Shown here: piece after piece, positions 35,060 to 45,235 of the stretch | Position numbering within the stretch: position 1 is the first letter of the stretch | How the letters are laid out: each line of letters starts with the position of its first letter | Assembly: GCA_036245525.1 (NCBI GenBank) | Contig: BTPG01000004.1 | Location: 53,127,810 to 53,191,809 of the forward strand | Origin: Semisulcospira habei | Lineage: Eukaryota > Mollusca > Gastropoda > Semisulcospiridae | Direction of reading: 5' to 3' | Length of the DNA stretch: 64,000 nucleotides | The notes under the pieces: generated by a model | Databases searched by the model: none | What the model saw: the letters and a program-made list of their open reading frames with translations, nothing else | What the model was told of the DNA's origin: nothing | Made by a program: the position numbers and the translations under genes

Positions 35060-35535
35060 TAAACTTGTGAGACTGGATGGCTTCAATTTCTCAATCATAA
35101 TATCTGTCTTGTTTCGATTTTTCTGAAGTTTTGTGATGAGCAAGTTGATCGGGTAATAGCTATAAGCTTGTGTTGTTATCGTGATTTCAAGCCGAATTTC
35201 AAACCAGTCAGTGAATGTGCATAACAAACAATGCGCTTGAGTACGAGTAAGAGCATGCCCCAGAAGTGTGCGTAAACGGGTTGGTCTGGGTGCGCGAGAT
35301 GGCCAGATTGGGATGGGAAAGGTCCTTACTACAGCTGATAGTAGCAGTTACTACATCAGATAAGCCCGCTTGAGAGTATCTACTGATCTCCAAGTGCGCC
35401 AGTGTGATACGCGCTTGTATTACTATTACTACTCACCAGTTTTTGTCCTGCGATACGGACTTTGCCTGCTGGCGTCTCGGATTTGCCTAGCGAGAGCAGT
35501 GTCTCGTATTGCAACGTGCGAGTGTTTGTATGAAG
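35060..35535. other. No feature seen
   Basis: Unassigned. Open frames through 35380-35884 come from the neighbouring tandem repeat. Confidence 0.5.
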
Positions 35536-35841
35536 AGGCACCTGGTGTTGTGATGGGGCGGGTGGAGGGGGCTGAGAGGCAGAGGACGTACCTGGTGTTG
35601 TGATGGGGCGGATGGAGGGGGCTGAGAGACAGAGGACGTACCTGGTTTTGTGATGGGGCGGGTGGAGAGTGGCTGAGAGGCAGAGGACGTACCTGGTGTT
35701 GTGATGGGGTGGGTGGAGGGGGCTGAGAGGCAGAGGACGTACCTGGTGTTGTGATGGGGCGGGTGGAGGGGGCTGAGAGGTAGAGGACGTACCTGGTGTT
35801 GTGATGGGGCGGGTGGAGGGGGCTGAGAGGCAGAGGACGTT
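35536..35841. repeat. 50-bp minisatellite, six units
   Basis: CCTGGTGTTGTGATGGGGCG recurs at 35541, 35591, 35641, 35692, 35742 and 35792, with few substitutions and one single-base indel. Confidence 0.95.
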
Positions 35842-36042
35842 TGTGGTCACCAACAGAACAGTGCCATGGTTGTACTTTGTCCAATTCAGGTCGCGACGAA
35901 AACAGTTTTTTTTTTTTGGTGTGTCCTAGTCTGTGATTTGTGCTCCCTCTAGGTTGATCTCGTGGGAGAATTAAAACCTCTCGCTGTGATTTGCAAATTC
36001 GTCTACAGTTAAGCTGCTGGGACCAGTTGCATGCGGAGTGAT

Positions 36043-36258
36043 CCTAGTCCTGCGCAAGCCACTAAGGAAGGTGCTCCGCTCCGCGGAGCACCTTCCTTAG
36101 TGGCTTGCGCAGGACTAAACTCACTCGTACTCACGCTCCGCTACAGCGGAGCACCTTCCTTAGTGGATTACGCAGGACTAAGCTGAATCACGCTCCGCTC
36201 TAGAGGAGCACCTTGCTTAGTGGCTTACGCAGGACTAAGCTCACTCATGCAGCGGGTC
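36043..36258. repeat. HP-G hairpin with the right arm repeated twice more
   Basis: The hairpin at 36043-36118 (CCTAGTCCTGCGCAAGCC facing its complement through GGTGCTCCGCTCCGCGGAGC) is followed by two further copies of the right half at about 36133 and 36190. Each starts with its own CACGCTCCGCT mini-stem. Confidence 0.9.
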
Positions 36259-36513
36259 CCGGGCGGACAATTGGCGTTATTCCTTAAAATCAGAATCAGG
36301 GGTCAGAGTCAGCAAGTTGGGCCCATTTATAGTAAGGACTTCCGCGCGGTAGTGACGGGATAGTTTCGCCGGATCCCCACGATCACTGCGGCAAGAGGTT
36401 TTGCAACAGTCGTACCAAAAGAGCGTAGGGCGAGCCAAACCTATACTCTTTGGTCAGTCGAACTGTGTAAGTACCTCAAAATAAGGATTTTGACAAGGCA
36501 GTTCCTTGGTCCG
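36259..36513. other. No feature seen
   Basis: Unassigned. Confidence 0.5.
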
Positions 36514-36580
36514 AACAAGAGGTATAGATTCTCATGAGCCCCTGCGGATGCAAGGGCTCATGAGAATCTGTGCCTCTTGC
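36514..36580. repeat. HP-B hairpin
   Basis: 67 bp; both arms carry GATTCTCATGAG/CTCATGAGAATC instead of the GATCCTC form. Confidence 0.9.
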
Positions 36581-37117
36581 AGATGAAGCGGGATTTGGAA
36601 AATGCACTGAATGCAACAATGAATCCCCATATCCTATAATTCTGATATAGGGATAATCTTTGTTTCCCTGTTAATGGACAGCTCCTTCCTATTAGCGCAA
36701 ATAGGACTTTGTGAGCCGAAGTACCAACAGAGCAGTATGCGTTCAAGTGGAGTGCCGTCAGAAACGTTGTTGTCACGGCCTGGAGTGCTAATATACAGTG
36801 TTTGTCAACAGAGTGCCGAGAGACGCAGCGCTTGGGTGAAAATACAGTGCCGGTAGACAGTGTTGTGTGAAAATGAAGTGCCAGTAAAAGCAAAGGTCCG
36901 CTGGCTGACGTCGGCCTTCTTTTTTTCCTTTTTACTTACTGAGTAGACATTGGATTGTGCGGAAAGTGTAGTGTCCATGTGGAATTACTGTAAAAGTCTT
37001 AACAGCCAGCTGTTTCTGGGTACGCAAAGCAGACATTTTAGAAGGACCCATGCTTTTCGATTGTTCCATTTACATTTGTCTTCCTCCTGTAGAGGTGGCC
37101 AGTGTGTGGTCAGAGAA
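36581..37117. other. No gene seen
   Basis: Degenerate short tandem motif (GGAGTGCCGTCAG / AGAGTGCCGAGAG / GTGCCGGTAGACAG) at 36748-36885. No coding feature. Confidence 0.5.
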
Positions 37118-37245
37118 CAACCCAAAGAAGGAAGAAGCACGCTTAGAAACGACAGTTACAACACATTAACCCTTTGAGTGTCGGTAACTAAAATCGCTAC
37201 CGACACGGAAAGGATTAGTATTTCGGGTTAAGATCCTTTTTCAAA
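37118..37245 (-). mobile_element. PLE-type 3' tail with an HP-C element nested inside
   Basis: On the minus strand: a short stem with ACCCGAAATACTAAT, then a truncated HP-C (37166-37217; TTAACCCTTTGAGTGTCGG on the plus strand), then TGTGTTGTAACTGTCG and TTTCTAAGCGTGCTTCTTCC. The undisturbed order is seen at 6078-6150, so HP-C inserted at the TTAA of the tail. Confidence 0.7.
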
Positions 37246-37610
37246 GTAGAAATACACACAATTCTACAATTTGTAATATAACAGTTTACCCTTTCGTGAT
37301 GGGAAAATGCAATTCAAGGCGTGACGCTTGACGGTGAAATTGTTGGTCTAGATTCAGCGTGTGATCAGTATCCGACGATATGTTTGACAAGGGATGGTTT
37401 GTGGGCACATTTCCTCCTGAGGCGCTGATGTTCACGATCTCGTTCAGCCGATCTTAAAGAATCGGTGTCTTTTGCTGATAGCAGCCTGATCTGAGTACTC
37501 ATATCTTGCTTTCAGTAGCGGGGGACATCAGGCAGGAGTTAATCGGTATCACCTTAGGAGCAATATACACAATCGCGTGCCGCCATAGGCCTTAGTTGAC
37601 CCCTACACAA
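37246..37610. other. No feature seen
   Basis: 37435-37475 recalls a decayed HP-B (GATCTTAAAGAATCGGTGTC near TTTTGCTG). Otherwise unassigned. Confidence 0.4.
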
Positions 37611-37715
37611 CCGTGCAAAAGGTCCTCGGGTCGACGTCGACTTTAGTTGGCCCCCGCGCACGTCCGTGCGCGGGGGCCAACTAAAGTCGACGTCGGTCGA
37701 AGGACCTTTTGCTCA
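37611..37715. repeat. HP-F palindrome
   Basis: GTGCAAAAGGTCCTCGGGTC faces its complement through CGCGCACGTCCGTGCGCG. Both arms carry ACTTTAGTTGG/CCAACTAAAGT, absent from other copies. Confidence 0.9.
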
Positions 37716-37718
37716 CCG

Positions 37719-37845
37719 ACATTGACAATGACAATTTTTTTTTTTTTTTTATTGTTTGCAACGGTGAAAGTTTCGGTTGGGAAAATCATCTTTCGAACTG
37801 GCCGTTGCTAATCTAATTTACATTATATGTTGTACAAAGTACGAA
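37719..37845 (-). pseudogene. LINE 3' tail fragment
   Basis: GACAATGACAATTTT...GCAACGGTGAAAGTTTCGG...GGCCGTTGCTAATC is, inverted, the 3' end of the CR1-like LINE family, with the (GACAAT)n terminus at the left. Confidence 0.75.
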
Positions 37846-39138
37846 ATACTATATAAGTGTTATAAAAAAAAAGAATTTCTCTTTTTGAGATAATAAAGTA
37901 CTCTTATACCAAGAAAAGGTGGACTTTATGAATTTCACCTAAGGTCATAACGTTCGAACGTTAGTTGGGAAGCCCGGTGGCATTTTGCTTACTAGGAGCT
38001 GGGTGGACTTTACATGGGGACTTTCACGCAATTCAGTGTGACCGGAGGGCCGGACCGTCAAGTGGGCAACGTAGCTGGACATCGTGTCCAGGGCACGGCA
38101 AGCCGCCTGTTGAAGTGTGATGGATGGCCACTTGAGCGTCGGCCAGCCTGGTGTGACCATTATCGCTCGCATCGTACTGGCCGCTTCACGCCAGGCCTTA
38201 CGGAAGGTGCAGGGGTCAGTAGCATGACTGAGCTTAAATCCTATGCGAAACCACTCCGCCTTCGGCACGATCAACTGTGCAAGGTGCTTGGCTTCTAGAG
38301 CTTACATTCTGCGCAGACCACTCCGCAAGGTGGTGTGCTATGACATCCTGCGCAAAACCACCACGCAACCCAGCGGAGCGCTTTGCGTAGTAGCTTGCGT
38401 AGGATTTACACTTGATCATGGACCTTTTTGCACTGTTTCCACAAACACGAGGAGAGGCACAGACCCTTACGAGCCTATCACGTGTCGGGATTTTAGTCAA
38501 GTATCGCGCCATTGTCTTTGCCGTAGGGGAGGTAACGGGATCCGGCGTTGCTACTCCAGTTGCCGTTCCTTGAAGGGGGTGTTGGGTCACTGTGTGTACA
38601 TTGCATGGTGCTGTACGGTCAGCCCGGTCAGGTGGTCAGTATGCAGGGTTCCCCACTGCCGCAGACGGACATTTGCTCTCGTGTTTTGTGCGGTACAACT
38701 CACGGATGGTGCTGTCGCGTTCACACATTACCTTGATGAGGACTTGCACCCGTGACGTGGTAAGCGACCTGCTAGAAATCAGACGTTTTTTTGGCCTGTG
38801 ATTTTGAACTGACGACTATTGCCGTAAGGTCCAAAATGACAGACCGGTAGCCGAATATGGAATTCAGGCTTCGAGTGCCTGCAGGTACACTAAAATCCTT
38901 GCCTTGACTCAGCCTGAACAGCTGAATTGTCTTGCAAAAAGAACTGCTGGCAAAGCCCCTAGAGCATGCGGCCACCCGTTCTATTTACGGAACCGATGGC
39001 TGCGAGTGCAGTGGGGTTAACTACAAATCTGCCAGCTGTCGAGGATTATGTTTTTAACTTAACGCTTTGTTTTCTATTTAACGCTGAGGGTCCCTAGCAG
39101 GCAAAAAATATGATAATGGTGGCATGCAAAGTGGTATC
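37846..39138. other. No gene seen; decayed HP-G and small hairpin
   Basis: 38228-38412 contains several diverged HP-G arms (TCCTGCGCAAAACCACCACG, AGCTTGCGTAGGATT). 38799-38855 has the TGATTTTGAAC ... AAGGTCCAAAAT hairpin. The 170-codon frame 38243-38755 has no domain. Confidence 0.55.
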
Positions 39139-39159
39139 AGCAAGAGCCCCCGCAACTGC

Positions 39160-39256
<97 letters not shown>
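39139..39256. repeat. HP-B remnant opening into a (GA)n microsatellite
   Basis: GCAAGAGCCCCCGCAACTGCGAGG (39139-39162) is a collapsed HP-B core whose right arm is replaced by about 94 bp of pure GA repeat. Confidence 0.85.
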
Positions 39257-39257
<1 letters not shown>

Positions 39258-39565
39258 TTTTGAACAACCTGTCACGCGGGCGGCTTTCGCGTTTATTATA
39301 GAACTGAGTGTTTGACAAATTCTGAGTGAGTGGCAAGAATCTCCGGAAATGTTACACCCGCTTTGATGTAGCGAAAACACTTATTTCTGGGGATCTGCGG
39401 GAACGTAAAGAAGATTGACAAGTATTCCGTTTGCAATTATCTTTTGTGGCCTCTTTCTTTGGCTTTGCCCAAGTTACCAGCCAAAGGTCTTAGCAAAATA
39501 CGGCTATGTTTATGGAGTCTCTGTAAATAGCTATTTTTCGGTGTGGTTTGTTTATCTCCTGTGTG
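39257..39565. other. No feature seen
   Basis: Unassigned; short hydrophobic frames on both strands have no support. Confidence 0.4.
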
Positions 39566-39778
39566 TACAAGTAAACTTAACCATTTGGCGGTCGGTAGCG
39601 CCTTTCGTCTCGGTGATTCCAAGTACTCAACATATGATTATGATTTTATTTTTAATTTTCTCTATTTCCAGCGTTTACAAGTAAACTTAACCCTTTGGAT
39701 GTCTGTAGCGTTTATTGTCGAGGTGATTCCTGTAGGAATCACCTCGACAATGAACGCTACCGCCAGACAAAGGGTTAA
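39566..39778. mobile_element. HP-C element (39687-39778) preceded by a half copy
   Basis: TACAAGTAAACTTAACC occurs at 39568 and again at 39675, each leading into an HP-C left arm. The first stops after CGGTGATTCC; the second is a complete 92-bp element with TTAA ends and CGAGGTGATTCC arms meeting at TGTA. Flank and half element were duplicated directly. Confidence 0.9.
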
Positions 39779-39958
39779 GTGTTTCAGAATATGAATATTG
39801 CATATTTTCACGACCCTCTTCGCGTGTGGAAGATAGATGTAGACAATGTCAGCCAACTGAAATGTGTATTGTGGGTCCTACCTGCCCATGGGTGATCTAT
39901 ACCTTTTGTAGATGCGTGGAGAATGATATTCCAGGTATTTGCTGTTTATTTATTTGAT

Positions 39959-40286
39959 AGTTCCCAGGGTTACCCTGATCAGCCCCACAGGGTGGTTTTT
40001 CCCCTCTATTCTGGGTCATGTGTTTCTGTCTACCCTTGGTCCATTCACCTGTATTGTCCTTTTTAATATCTCCCTACTGTCTGCACTGCCTGTAGCTCTT
40101 GATTTTGGATATGTGTTGCTAAATGGTCTTCGCTTTATTTAGGCCCCATGTCGTAGGTTTATTTAACGTATTGGACCGGCTGGCGACATACATTCAATAT
40201 TCTGTTCAGTTGTTTTTTTTACAAGCAGTGCAGGCACGTCCTGAGAAAGTCTTGTTGCCGTCGGGACGTTACGCAATGTACAATAA
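39959..40286 (+). mobile_element. SINE-like retroposon, type S (copy 4, 5'-truncated)
   Basis: Flanked by the 14-bp duplication TTTATTTATTTGAT (39945-39958 and 40287-40300). It lacks about the first 55 bp of the head, so truncation happened at insertion. Confidence 0.9.
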
Positions 40287-40699
40287 TTTATTTATTTGAT
40301 GTTTATTGGTCACACATTGGTGTGCGGAACATTGCGAAGGCCACAGTGTGTCCGAGGACCTTTTGTTCATTAGCCGTTTCCCCCAGTTTTAAGCGAAGAA
40401 CGGGACAATTGTTTGTGCTTGCAGTCATACCTGCTTTGTAGTTAAAATTTAAATGTCGGCACATATACAGGTATGAAATAATGTACATATATTTACAAGT
40501 GTTATAAAAACGTATATGTCTGCATAAGCCTGTGGCACGTTTTGATACTTTATCCCTGCATTATTCAAAACTCTTTTGTTAACACAACCAAAGATTTCTT
40601 TTTTTTTTAAACAGCGAACAGACGAAATAAGTACAGTATATTTACTTTGACGCAAGTCGTGCGAACGCATGTTTGTATCTCAACCTGCGATAGATGCGG
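40287..40699. other. No feature seen
   Basis: Unassigned AT-rich stretch upstream of the BMP2/4-proximal array. Confidence 0.5.
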
Positions 40700-41620
40700 T
40701 TAATCTACTAAGCACTGAGGACGACATTATCCGCTGCGGTCTACATCACAGTTCTGGAAACAGCTCGACCATGATATTTCAAGGGTGGGGTGAGAATAGT
40801 TTGGCGCCTGGAGGCGCCAAGCTATTCCCACACCACCCTTGAAATATCATGGTCGATCCGCATTTTTGTTTTGTTTTGCGTATTGTGATGAATATTGGAG
40901 ATATTCTCTGAGGTATATAGACAGATCGACCGTGATATTTCAAGGGTGGTGTCGGACCAAGCTATTCTGACACCACCCTTGAAATAGCATGGTCGATCCA
41001 CATCCTGGCGTATTGTATCCGAGGTTTACGGGGTAATCTAACAGTGGCCTATTGTGTGTGCTTTGTGCGTCCAGGATTGTGGTGGATTGCGGAGATATCC
41101 TCTGAGGTCTGCATCAGTGTACTGGAGACAACCCGACCATGATATTTCAAGGGTGGTGTCAGAATAGCTTGGCGCCTATAGGCGCCAAGCTATTCTGACA
41201 CCATCTTTCAAATATCATGGTCGATTTACTTCCTGTCGTATTGTGTCCGGCCTTATGGTTTAACCACCGTGGTATATTTTGTGTGTTTTTGGCGTCCAGT
41301 ATTGTGATAGATCTGCATCAGAGTTCTGGAGGCGACCCGACCATGATATTTTAAGGGCGGTGACAGCGCCATTCCGACACCACTCGTGAAATGTCATAGC
41401 GGATTGACATGCTGTCGTATTGTGTGCTGGCTTTATGGTTTAATTACCGTGGTCTGTGTTTTGCGTGTTTTAGGCGTCCAGTATTGTGATGTATCTGCAT
41501 CAGAGTTCTGGAGGCGACCCGACCATGATATTTCAAGGGTGGTGTCGGAAAAGCTTGGCGCCTTTGGCGCCAAGCTATTCAGACACCACACTTGAAATAT
41601 CATGGTCGGTTTACATGCTG
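40700..41620. repeat. Tandem array of ~160-208 bp units, each with an HP-A hairpin, 5' of BMP2/4
   Basis: Hairpins of the ATTTCAAGGGTGGTGTC subtype at 40766-40855, 40926-40995, 41134-41223, 41338-41402 and 41520-41608. Spacers share CATCAGAGTTCTGGAGGCGA, TTTTGCGTGTTTTAGGCGTC and TTGTGATGTATCTGCATCAG. The second unit has lost its inner stem and the fourth is heavily decayed. No TTAA termini are seen in the array. Confidence 0.9.
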
Positions 41621-41623
41621 TCG

Positions 41624-41800
41624 TATGGTTTAATCACCGTGGTGTGTGTTTTGCGTGTTCTAAACGTCCAGTTCAGTATGGTTTAATCACCGTGGTCTGT
41701 GTTTTGCGTGTTTTAAGCGTCCAGTTCAGTATGGTTTAATCACCATGGTCTGTGTTTTGCGTGTTCTAGGCGTCCAGTCCAGTATGGTTGTGAGCTGCCG
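41624..41800 (+). repeat. 53-bp tandem repeat containing the BMP2/4 start codon
   Basis: TATGGTT recurs at 41624, 41677, 41730 and 41783 (period 53). In the first three units ATGGTT is followed by TAA, a two-codon frame; in the last it continues as ATGGTTGTG, the BMP2/4 start. Each unit also contains GTTTTGCGTGTT(C/T)TA(A/G)GCGTCCAG; only the last has TTCTAG, a plausible 3' splice site 14 bp before the ATG. Confidence 0.9.
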
Positions 41801-42465
41801 CCAACTGATGATCGTGCTGTTCGTGCTGGTGCTGACCGTCCTCTCTGCTAGTGTCGACTCCCCCGCCACCGCCACCTCACCATCCTCATCAGCAGCCTCA
41901 TCAACATCATCGCCACAAGCCGCAACGCCATCGCCATCTGCATCATCGGGAACCCAGGCGCGGCCGGCTACAGAGACTACGTCAGTCCCGGTCGCTCCAG
42001 CACGCCCCCTGGCGGATACTTCTTCGTTTCCGGCCGCCAGCACAGTGTCACGTGACACCACGTCATCGCTACCTCAAGGCACAGCTTCCGTCAGGACATC
42101 GTCATCCACCGTGTCGTCCTCAACAGCACCGTCACGGTCGTCATCGCCATCGTCATCAACGTCGGCATCAGCTAGCACAGCTCGGAGACGTGCTGATAGT
42201 GTAGACCAGAGACCACCTCACAAACGCGAGCGTGTGACAGACAAGCGCGTCTTGCAGGCAGTGGAGACCTCGTTGCTAGGGAAACTCGGCCTCAAGTCGC
42301 GGCCACGCCCCGTCAAGACGTCCTCAGTGCCGTCGTACATGTTGGAGTTATACCAGAGACAGGCCAGCAGCCAATCACCGCTCAGCACCATCGACAGCCC
42401 GTTCCTGCAGGTCAAGGGTCGCGGGACTATCGCTGCCAACACGGTGCGCAGTTTCCATCACACAG
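41784..42465 (+). CDS. dpp: BMP2/4 (decapentaplegic) coding exon 1
   Basis: Encodes the N-terminal 227 codons plus one base of a secreted TGF-beta-family morphogen. MVVSCRQLMIVLFVLVLTV is a strong signal peptide, with cleavage likely after about residue 22. Residues about 26-145 are an unusual Ser/Thr/Ala/Pro-rich stretch, then comes the TGF-beta propeptide start (VLQAVETSLLGKLGLKSRPR, VPSYMLELYQRQ) and the conserved NTVRSFHHT before the intron. The splice donor CACAG|GTGAGT gives phase 1. An alternative in-frame ATG at 41745 lies in a better context (CACCATGG) but would put 13 extra residues before the signal peptide, so 41784 is preferred. 5' UTR exons are not identified. Identification rests on the join to exon 2, whose ligand domain is unmistakable. 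Confidence 0.9.
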
Positions 42466-42507
42466 GTGAGTCACTGCGGGCTTTGCCAGGTTAGCGAAGG
42501 CGGTATT

Positions 42508-42724
42508 TTAACCCGTTGAGTGCCAGCTGACGCAGAACGTGTTTCTAAAAAATCGTCGTTGATTCAACACAAAACAGCCCTGGCTGTCCCAGGAACATGG
42601 ATTCAAAGTGGTGTCAGCAAGAGGCATAGATCCTCATGAGCCCCCGCTACTGCGGGGGCTCACGAGGATCTATACCTCTTGCTGTTGGGTGATGTCCACA
42701 TTTTCTCGGCACTGTACGGGTTAA
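42508..42724. mobile_element. HP-B element, full length, TTAA ends, in BMP2/4 intron
   Basis: 217 bp starting 43 bp after the exon 1 donor. Starts TTAACCCGTTGAGTGCC, ends GGCACTGTACGGGTTAA (terminal repeats pair over 17 bp with two mismatches). Hairpin core at about 42618-42683. Confidence 0.95.
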
Positions 42725-43215
42725 TTTTGTGCGTGTATTCTCGGCACTGTACGGTTTAATTTTGTGCGTGTATTCTCGGCACTGTACGGGCTAATTTTGT
42801 GCGTGTATTCTCGGCACTGTACGGGTTAATTTTGTGCGTGTATTCTTGGCATTGTGCGGGTTAATTTTGTCCAAATTTTCTCGGCACTGTACGGGTTAAT
42901 TTTGTGCGTGTATTCTTGGCATTGTGCGGGTTAATTTTGTCCAAATTTTCTCGGCACTGTACGGGTTAATTTTGTGCGTGTATTCTCGGCACTGTACGGG
43001 CTAATTTTGTGCGTGTATTCTCGGCACTGTACGGGTTAATTTTGTGCGTGTATTCTTGGCATTGTGCGGGTTAATTTTGTCCAAATTTTCTCGGCACTGT
43101 ACGGGTTAATTTTGTGCGTGTATTCTCGGCACTGTACGGGTTAATTTTGTGCGTGTATTCTTGGCATTGTGCGGGTTAATTTTGTCCACATTTTCTCGGC
43201 ACTGTACGGGCTCAT
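42701..43215. repeat. 35-bp minisatellite grown from the HP-B right end
   Basis: About 15 units of TCTCGGCACTGTACGGGTTAA plus TTTTGTGCGTGTAT. Each unit repeats the terminal 20 bp of the adjoining HP-B element including its TTAA. Two unit types (TCTCGGCACTGTA and TCTTGGCATTGTG) alternate in blocks. Confidence 0.95.
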
Positions 43216-43421
43216 TTTGTGCATGTCTTCTCTTATCTTTGATTTTCGAACTCTTTTGCCTAGAGCCGCATTCTGTAGAATCCCAGGACAGCTCACCTCT
43301 AGGTTTGCTTTATCACATTGTACCAACCTAGGGTTTACGAATTTCTATCGATTGTGAGGAGAAACACAAACACAGAATCTTCTTTGGAAATTCTGGAAAC
43401 GCAGTTGAATTTTTGTTTACA
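43216..43421. other. No feature seen
   Basis: Intron sequence without recognisable elements. Confidence 0.5.
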
Positions 43422-43496
43422 CATTCGAAACGTGGCGCATTTGGATACGCGGCTTTAAGCCGCGTATCCAAATGCGCCACGCCTCGAATGAGTTAA
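43422..43496. mobile_element. HP-D element
   Basis: Palindrome CATTCGAAACGTGGCGCATT ... with centre GCGGCTTTAAGCCGC, right end GAATGAGTTAA. The left TTAA is lost; the right TTAA is shared with the next element. Confidence 0.9.
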
Positions 43497-43615
43497 CGTA
43501 ATGGAATGACAGGCATGCAGTACGGCGTACAGCAGTTCAGAGTAACTCATCAGTAGCAGGCAGCGCTGTACGACACTTCCGCAGCTATCGATGCGGGGCG
43601 CCTTGAATGAGTTAA
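43493..43615. mobile_element. HP-E element, left arm decayed
   Basis: Begins at the TTAA shared with the HP-D element. The right arm is typical (GCTGTACGACACTTCCGCAG ... CCTTGAATGAGTTAA); the left arm is no longer complementary. Confidence 0.8.
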
Positions 43616-43880
43616 TGTAGTTAGCGGCAAGATTGTCACCCCGTCTACACGCTTCAACTGCTCCAGTGTCACATCGCGTCAGCACCGCAAATAAATTTCG
43701 CCCGATGGTCTTTATTCTAGGGGTATTTTTGGCTGGACAGAAAGATGAATGGACGCAGGCGGGGTATTTCTCTATTAGCGTGAGCGAGCACGCTACTCCG
43801 TCTGGCGTTCGACGCAGTTAGATTTCCCCACCCACACCCGCATTAGATCATCTGCTGGCTTTCACTTCCGCTGCCAACTG

Positions 43881-44132
43881 TTAACCCTTTGGGTGTCGTT
43901 AGGTAAAAAATAAAACGTTAACGCTTTTAGCCCTAAGGTCCCATTTGCCAAAAATTTTGGAGGTGTTGCCTAACGACTATGTACTAGTTGTAGGAGATGG
44001 ATTGATCGTTATAATTCAAGAATAGTGCCAGATGAGCTTGGCGCCTAAAGGTGCCAAGCTCATGTGGCACTACCCTTGAATTATCATGGTCAATCCACTT
44101 CTGCTGCAGGGACTCCGGGCCAAATGGGTTAA
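43881..44132. mobile_element. Truncated HP-C followed by full HP-A, sharing one TTAA
   Basis: 43881-43921 starts TTAACCCTTTGGGTGTCG but stops after about 20 bp and reaches TTAA at 43918-43921. That TTAA opens a 215-bp HP-A (TTAACGCTTTTAGCCCTAAG ... CGGGCCAAATGGGTTAA, to 44132) with AATTCAAG-type arms. 43616-43880 upstream is unassigned. Confidence 0.9.
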
Positions 44133-44135
44133 CCA

Positions 44136-44287
44136 TGTAGGGCTTAACGCCTTTTGTCCCCCACAAAGGTGATTTCAGACACGTGGCAGCGAAAAAGATC
44201 TGAGCAGATTTTAACCAGATCTGGATTCGAACACGCGACCTTTCGGACGAGAGTCTCTACGACCTTAGCCACCGAGTTTCCCCTTCG
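44136..44287 (-). mobile_element. tRNA-derived SINE (type U), copy 2
   Basis: Same layout as 13125-13281: minus-strand tRNA-like head with GTGTTCGAATCCAGAT in the B-box position and a GGGCTTAACGCCTTTTGTC tail at the left. More decayed. Confidence 0.75.
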
Positions 44288-44930
44288 CCAACTGTGGCAG
44301 TTTAATGGGTGTCAGCTTATGGGTGGTGTTTGGTTAGTCCGGTCCCTCTAGCTGGTTTCTCCGATGGTTCCTCTGTACCTCTCCAGTCGAAAACCTAATC
44401 AGTCACTACCTTTCAGCTATCATTTGCCAAAAGCCAGTTTGTCCATTTTTGAGAAAAACGAGATTTTTTATTATGTAAAGAAAAATTAAACTCTTCTTTT
44501 ATAAAAGAATGTAATTGCTTTTGCCAAGTCTCGGCAGACCTTTAGCGAGGAGCAAAAGAAATGCGACATTTTTGGAATGGTATTTCTTTTGCTTCTCAGT
44601 ATACTACCAGGCTGTTTCAGAGCGTCCGTCGTTTTATACATTTGGCGCTGTACGTGAGAGGGGCAGATAGATTCCACCACCCAGGAATGTCGGGTGATGT
44701 GATGAAGGCCGGTACCCGTCTCCAGACCTTGTCGGGTGGCCGCTTGTCGTGACGGGAGACCCACCCCGGGGTAGCTGATCACAGCCGGGACACTGCCGCG
44801 ATAGGATCACGTGACGCGGCCACCCAGCCAATAGCTGTGAGACACAAACACGCATCACGTTTCTGCTCCCCATCGAAGGCTTAACCCAAGATTGTTTAGC
44901 CCCAGATATCAATGGATCAGATTTCAGCCT
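44288..44930. other. No gene seen
   Basis: Intron sequence; overlapping antisense frames at 44486-44975 lack domains. Confidence 0.5.
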
Positions 44931-44994
44931 GTAAGAGGCATAGGTTCTCATGGCCCTGCAGCTGCAGGCGCGCATTCGAATCTATGCCTCTTGC
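44931..44994. repeat. HP-B hairpin, diverged centre
   Basis: Outer arms GTAAGAGGCATAGGTTCTCA and complement; centre CCTGCAGCTGCAGG. Confidence 0.85.
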
Positions 44995-45235
44995 AGATGG
45001 AAGTGGTTTGGCGGGAGAGTATTCAAGGGAGGTCAGTGTTGATGTGTATCAGTGTTAAATCGCCCAAATCGCCACTTAGCACGGTGAGGGTTGGGGATGA
45101 CGCACGCTTTGTACGGGATATTTGTAACCAGATCTGTGTCAGACTGTGATTGTCAATGTGTGCTCCACGTCAGTTCGAAATACCCACATTTTGGAGTTGC
45201 CCTCTGAGTTCTGCGTTACAACCCAGGAGACAGAT

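Noticed and set aside
41851..42204. Pro/His/Gln-rich frame overlapping BMP2/4 exon 1
   Set aside because: A shifted reading of the Ser/Thr-rich coding tract; the BMP2/4 frame has the signal peptide and propeptide motifs.
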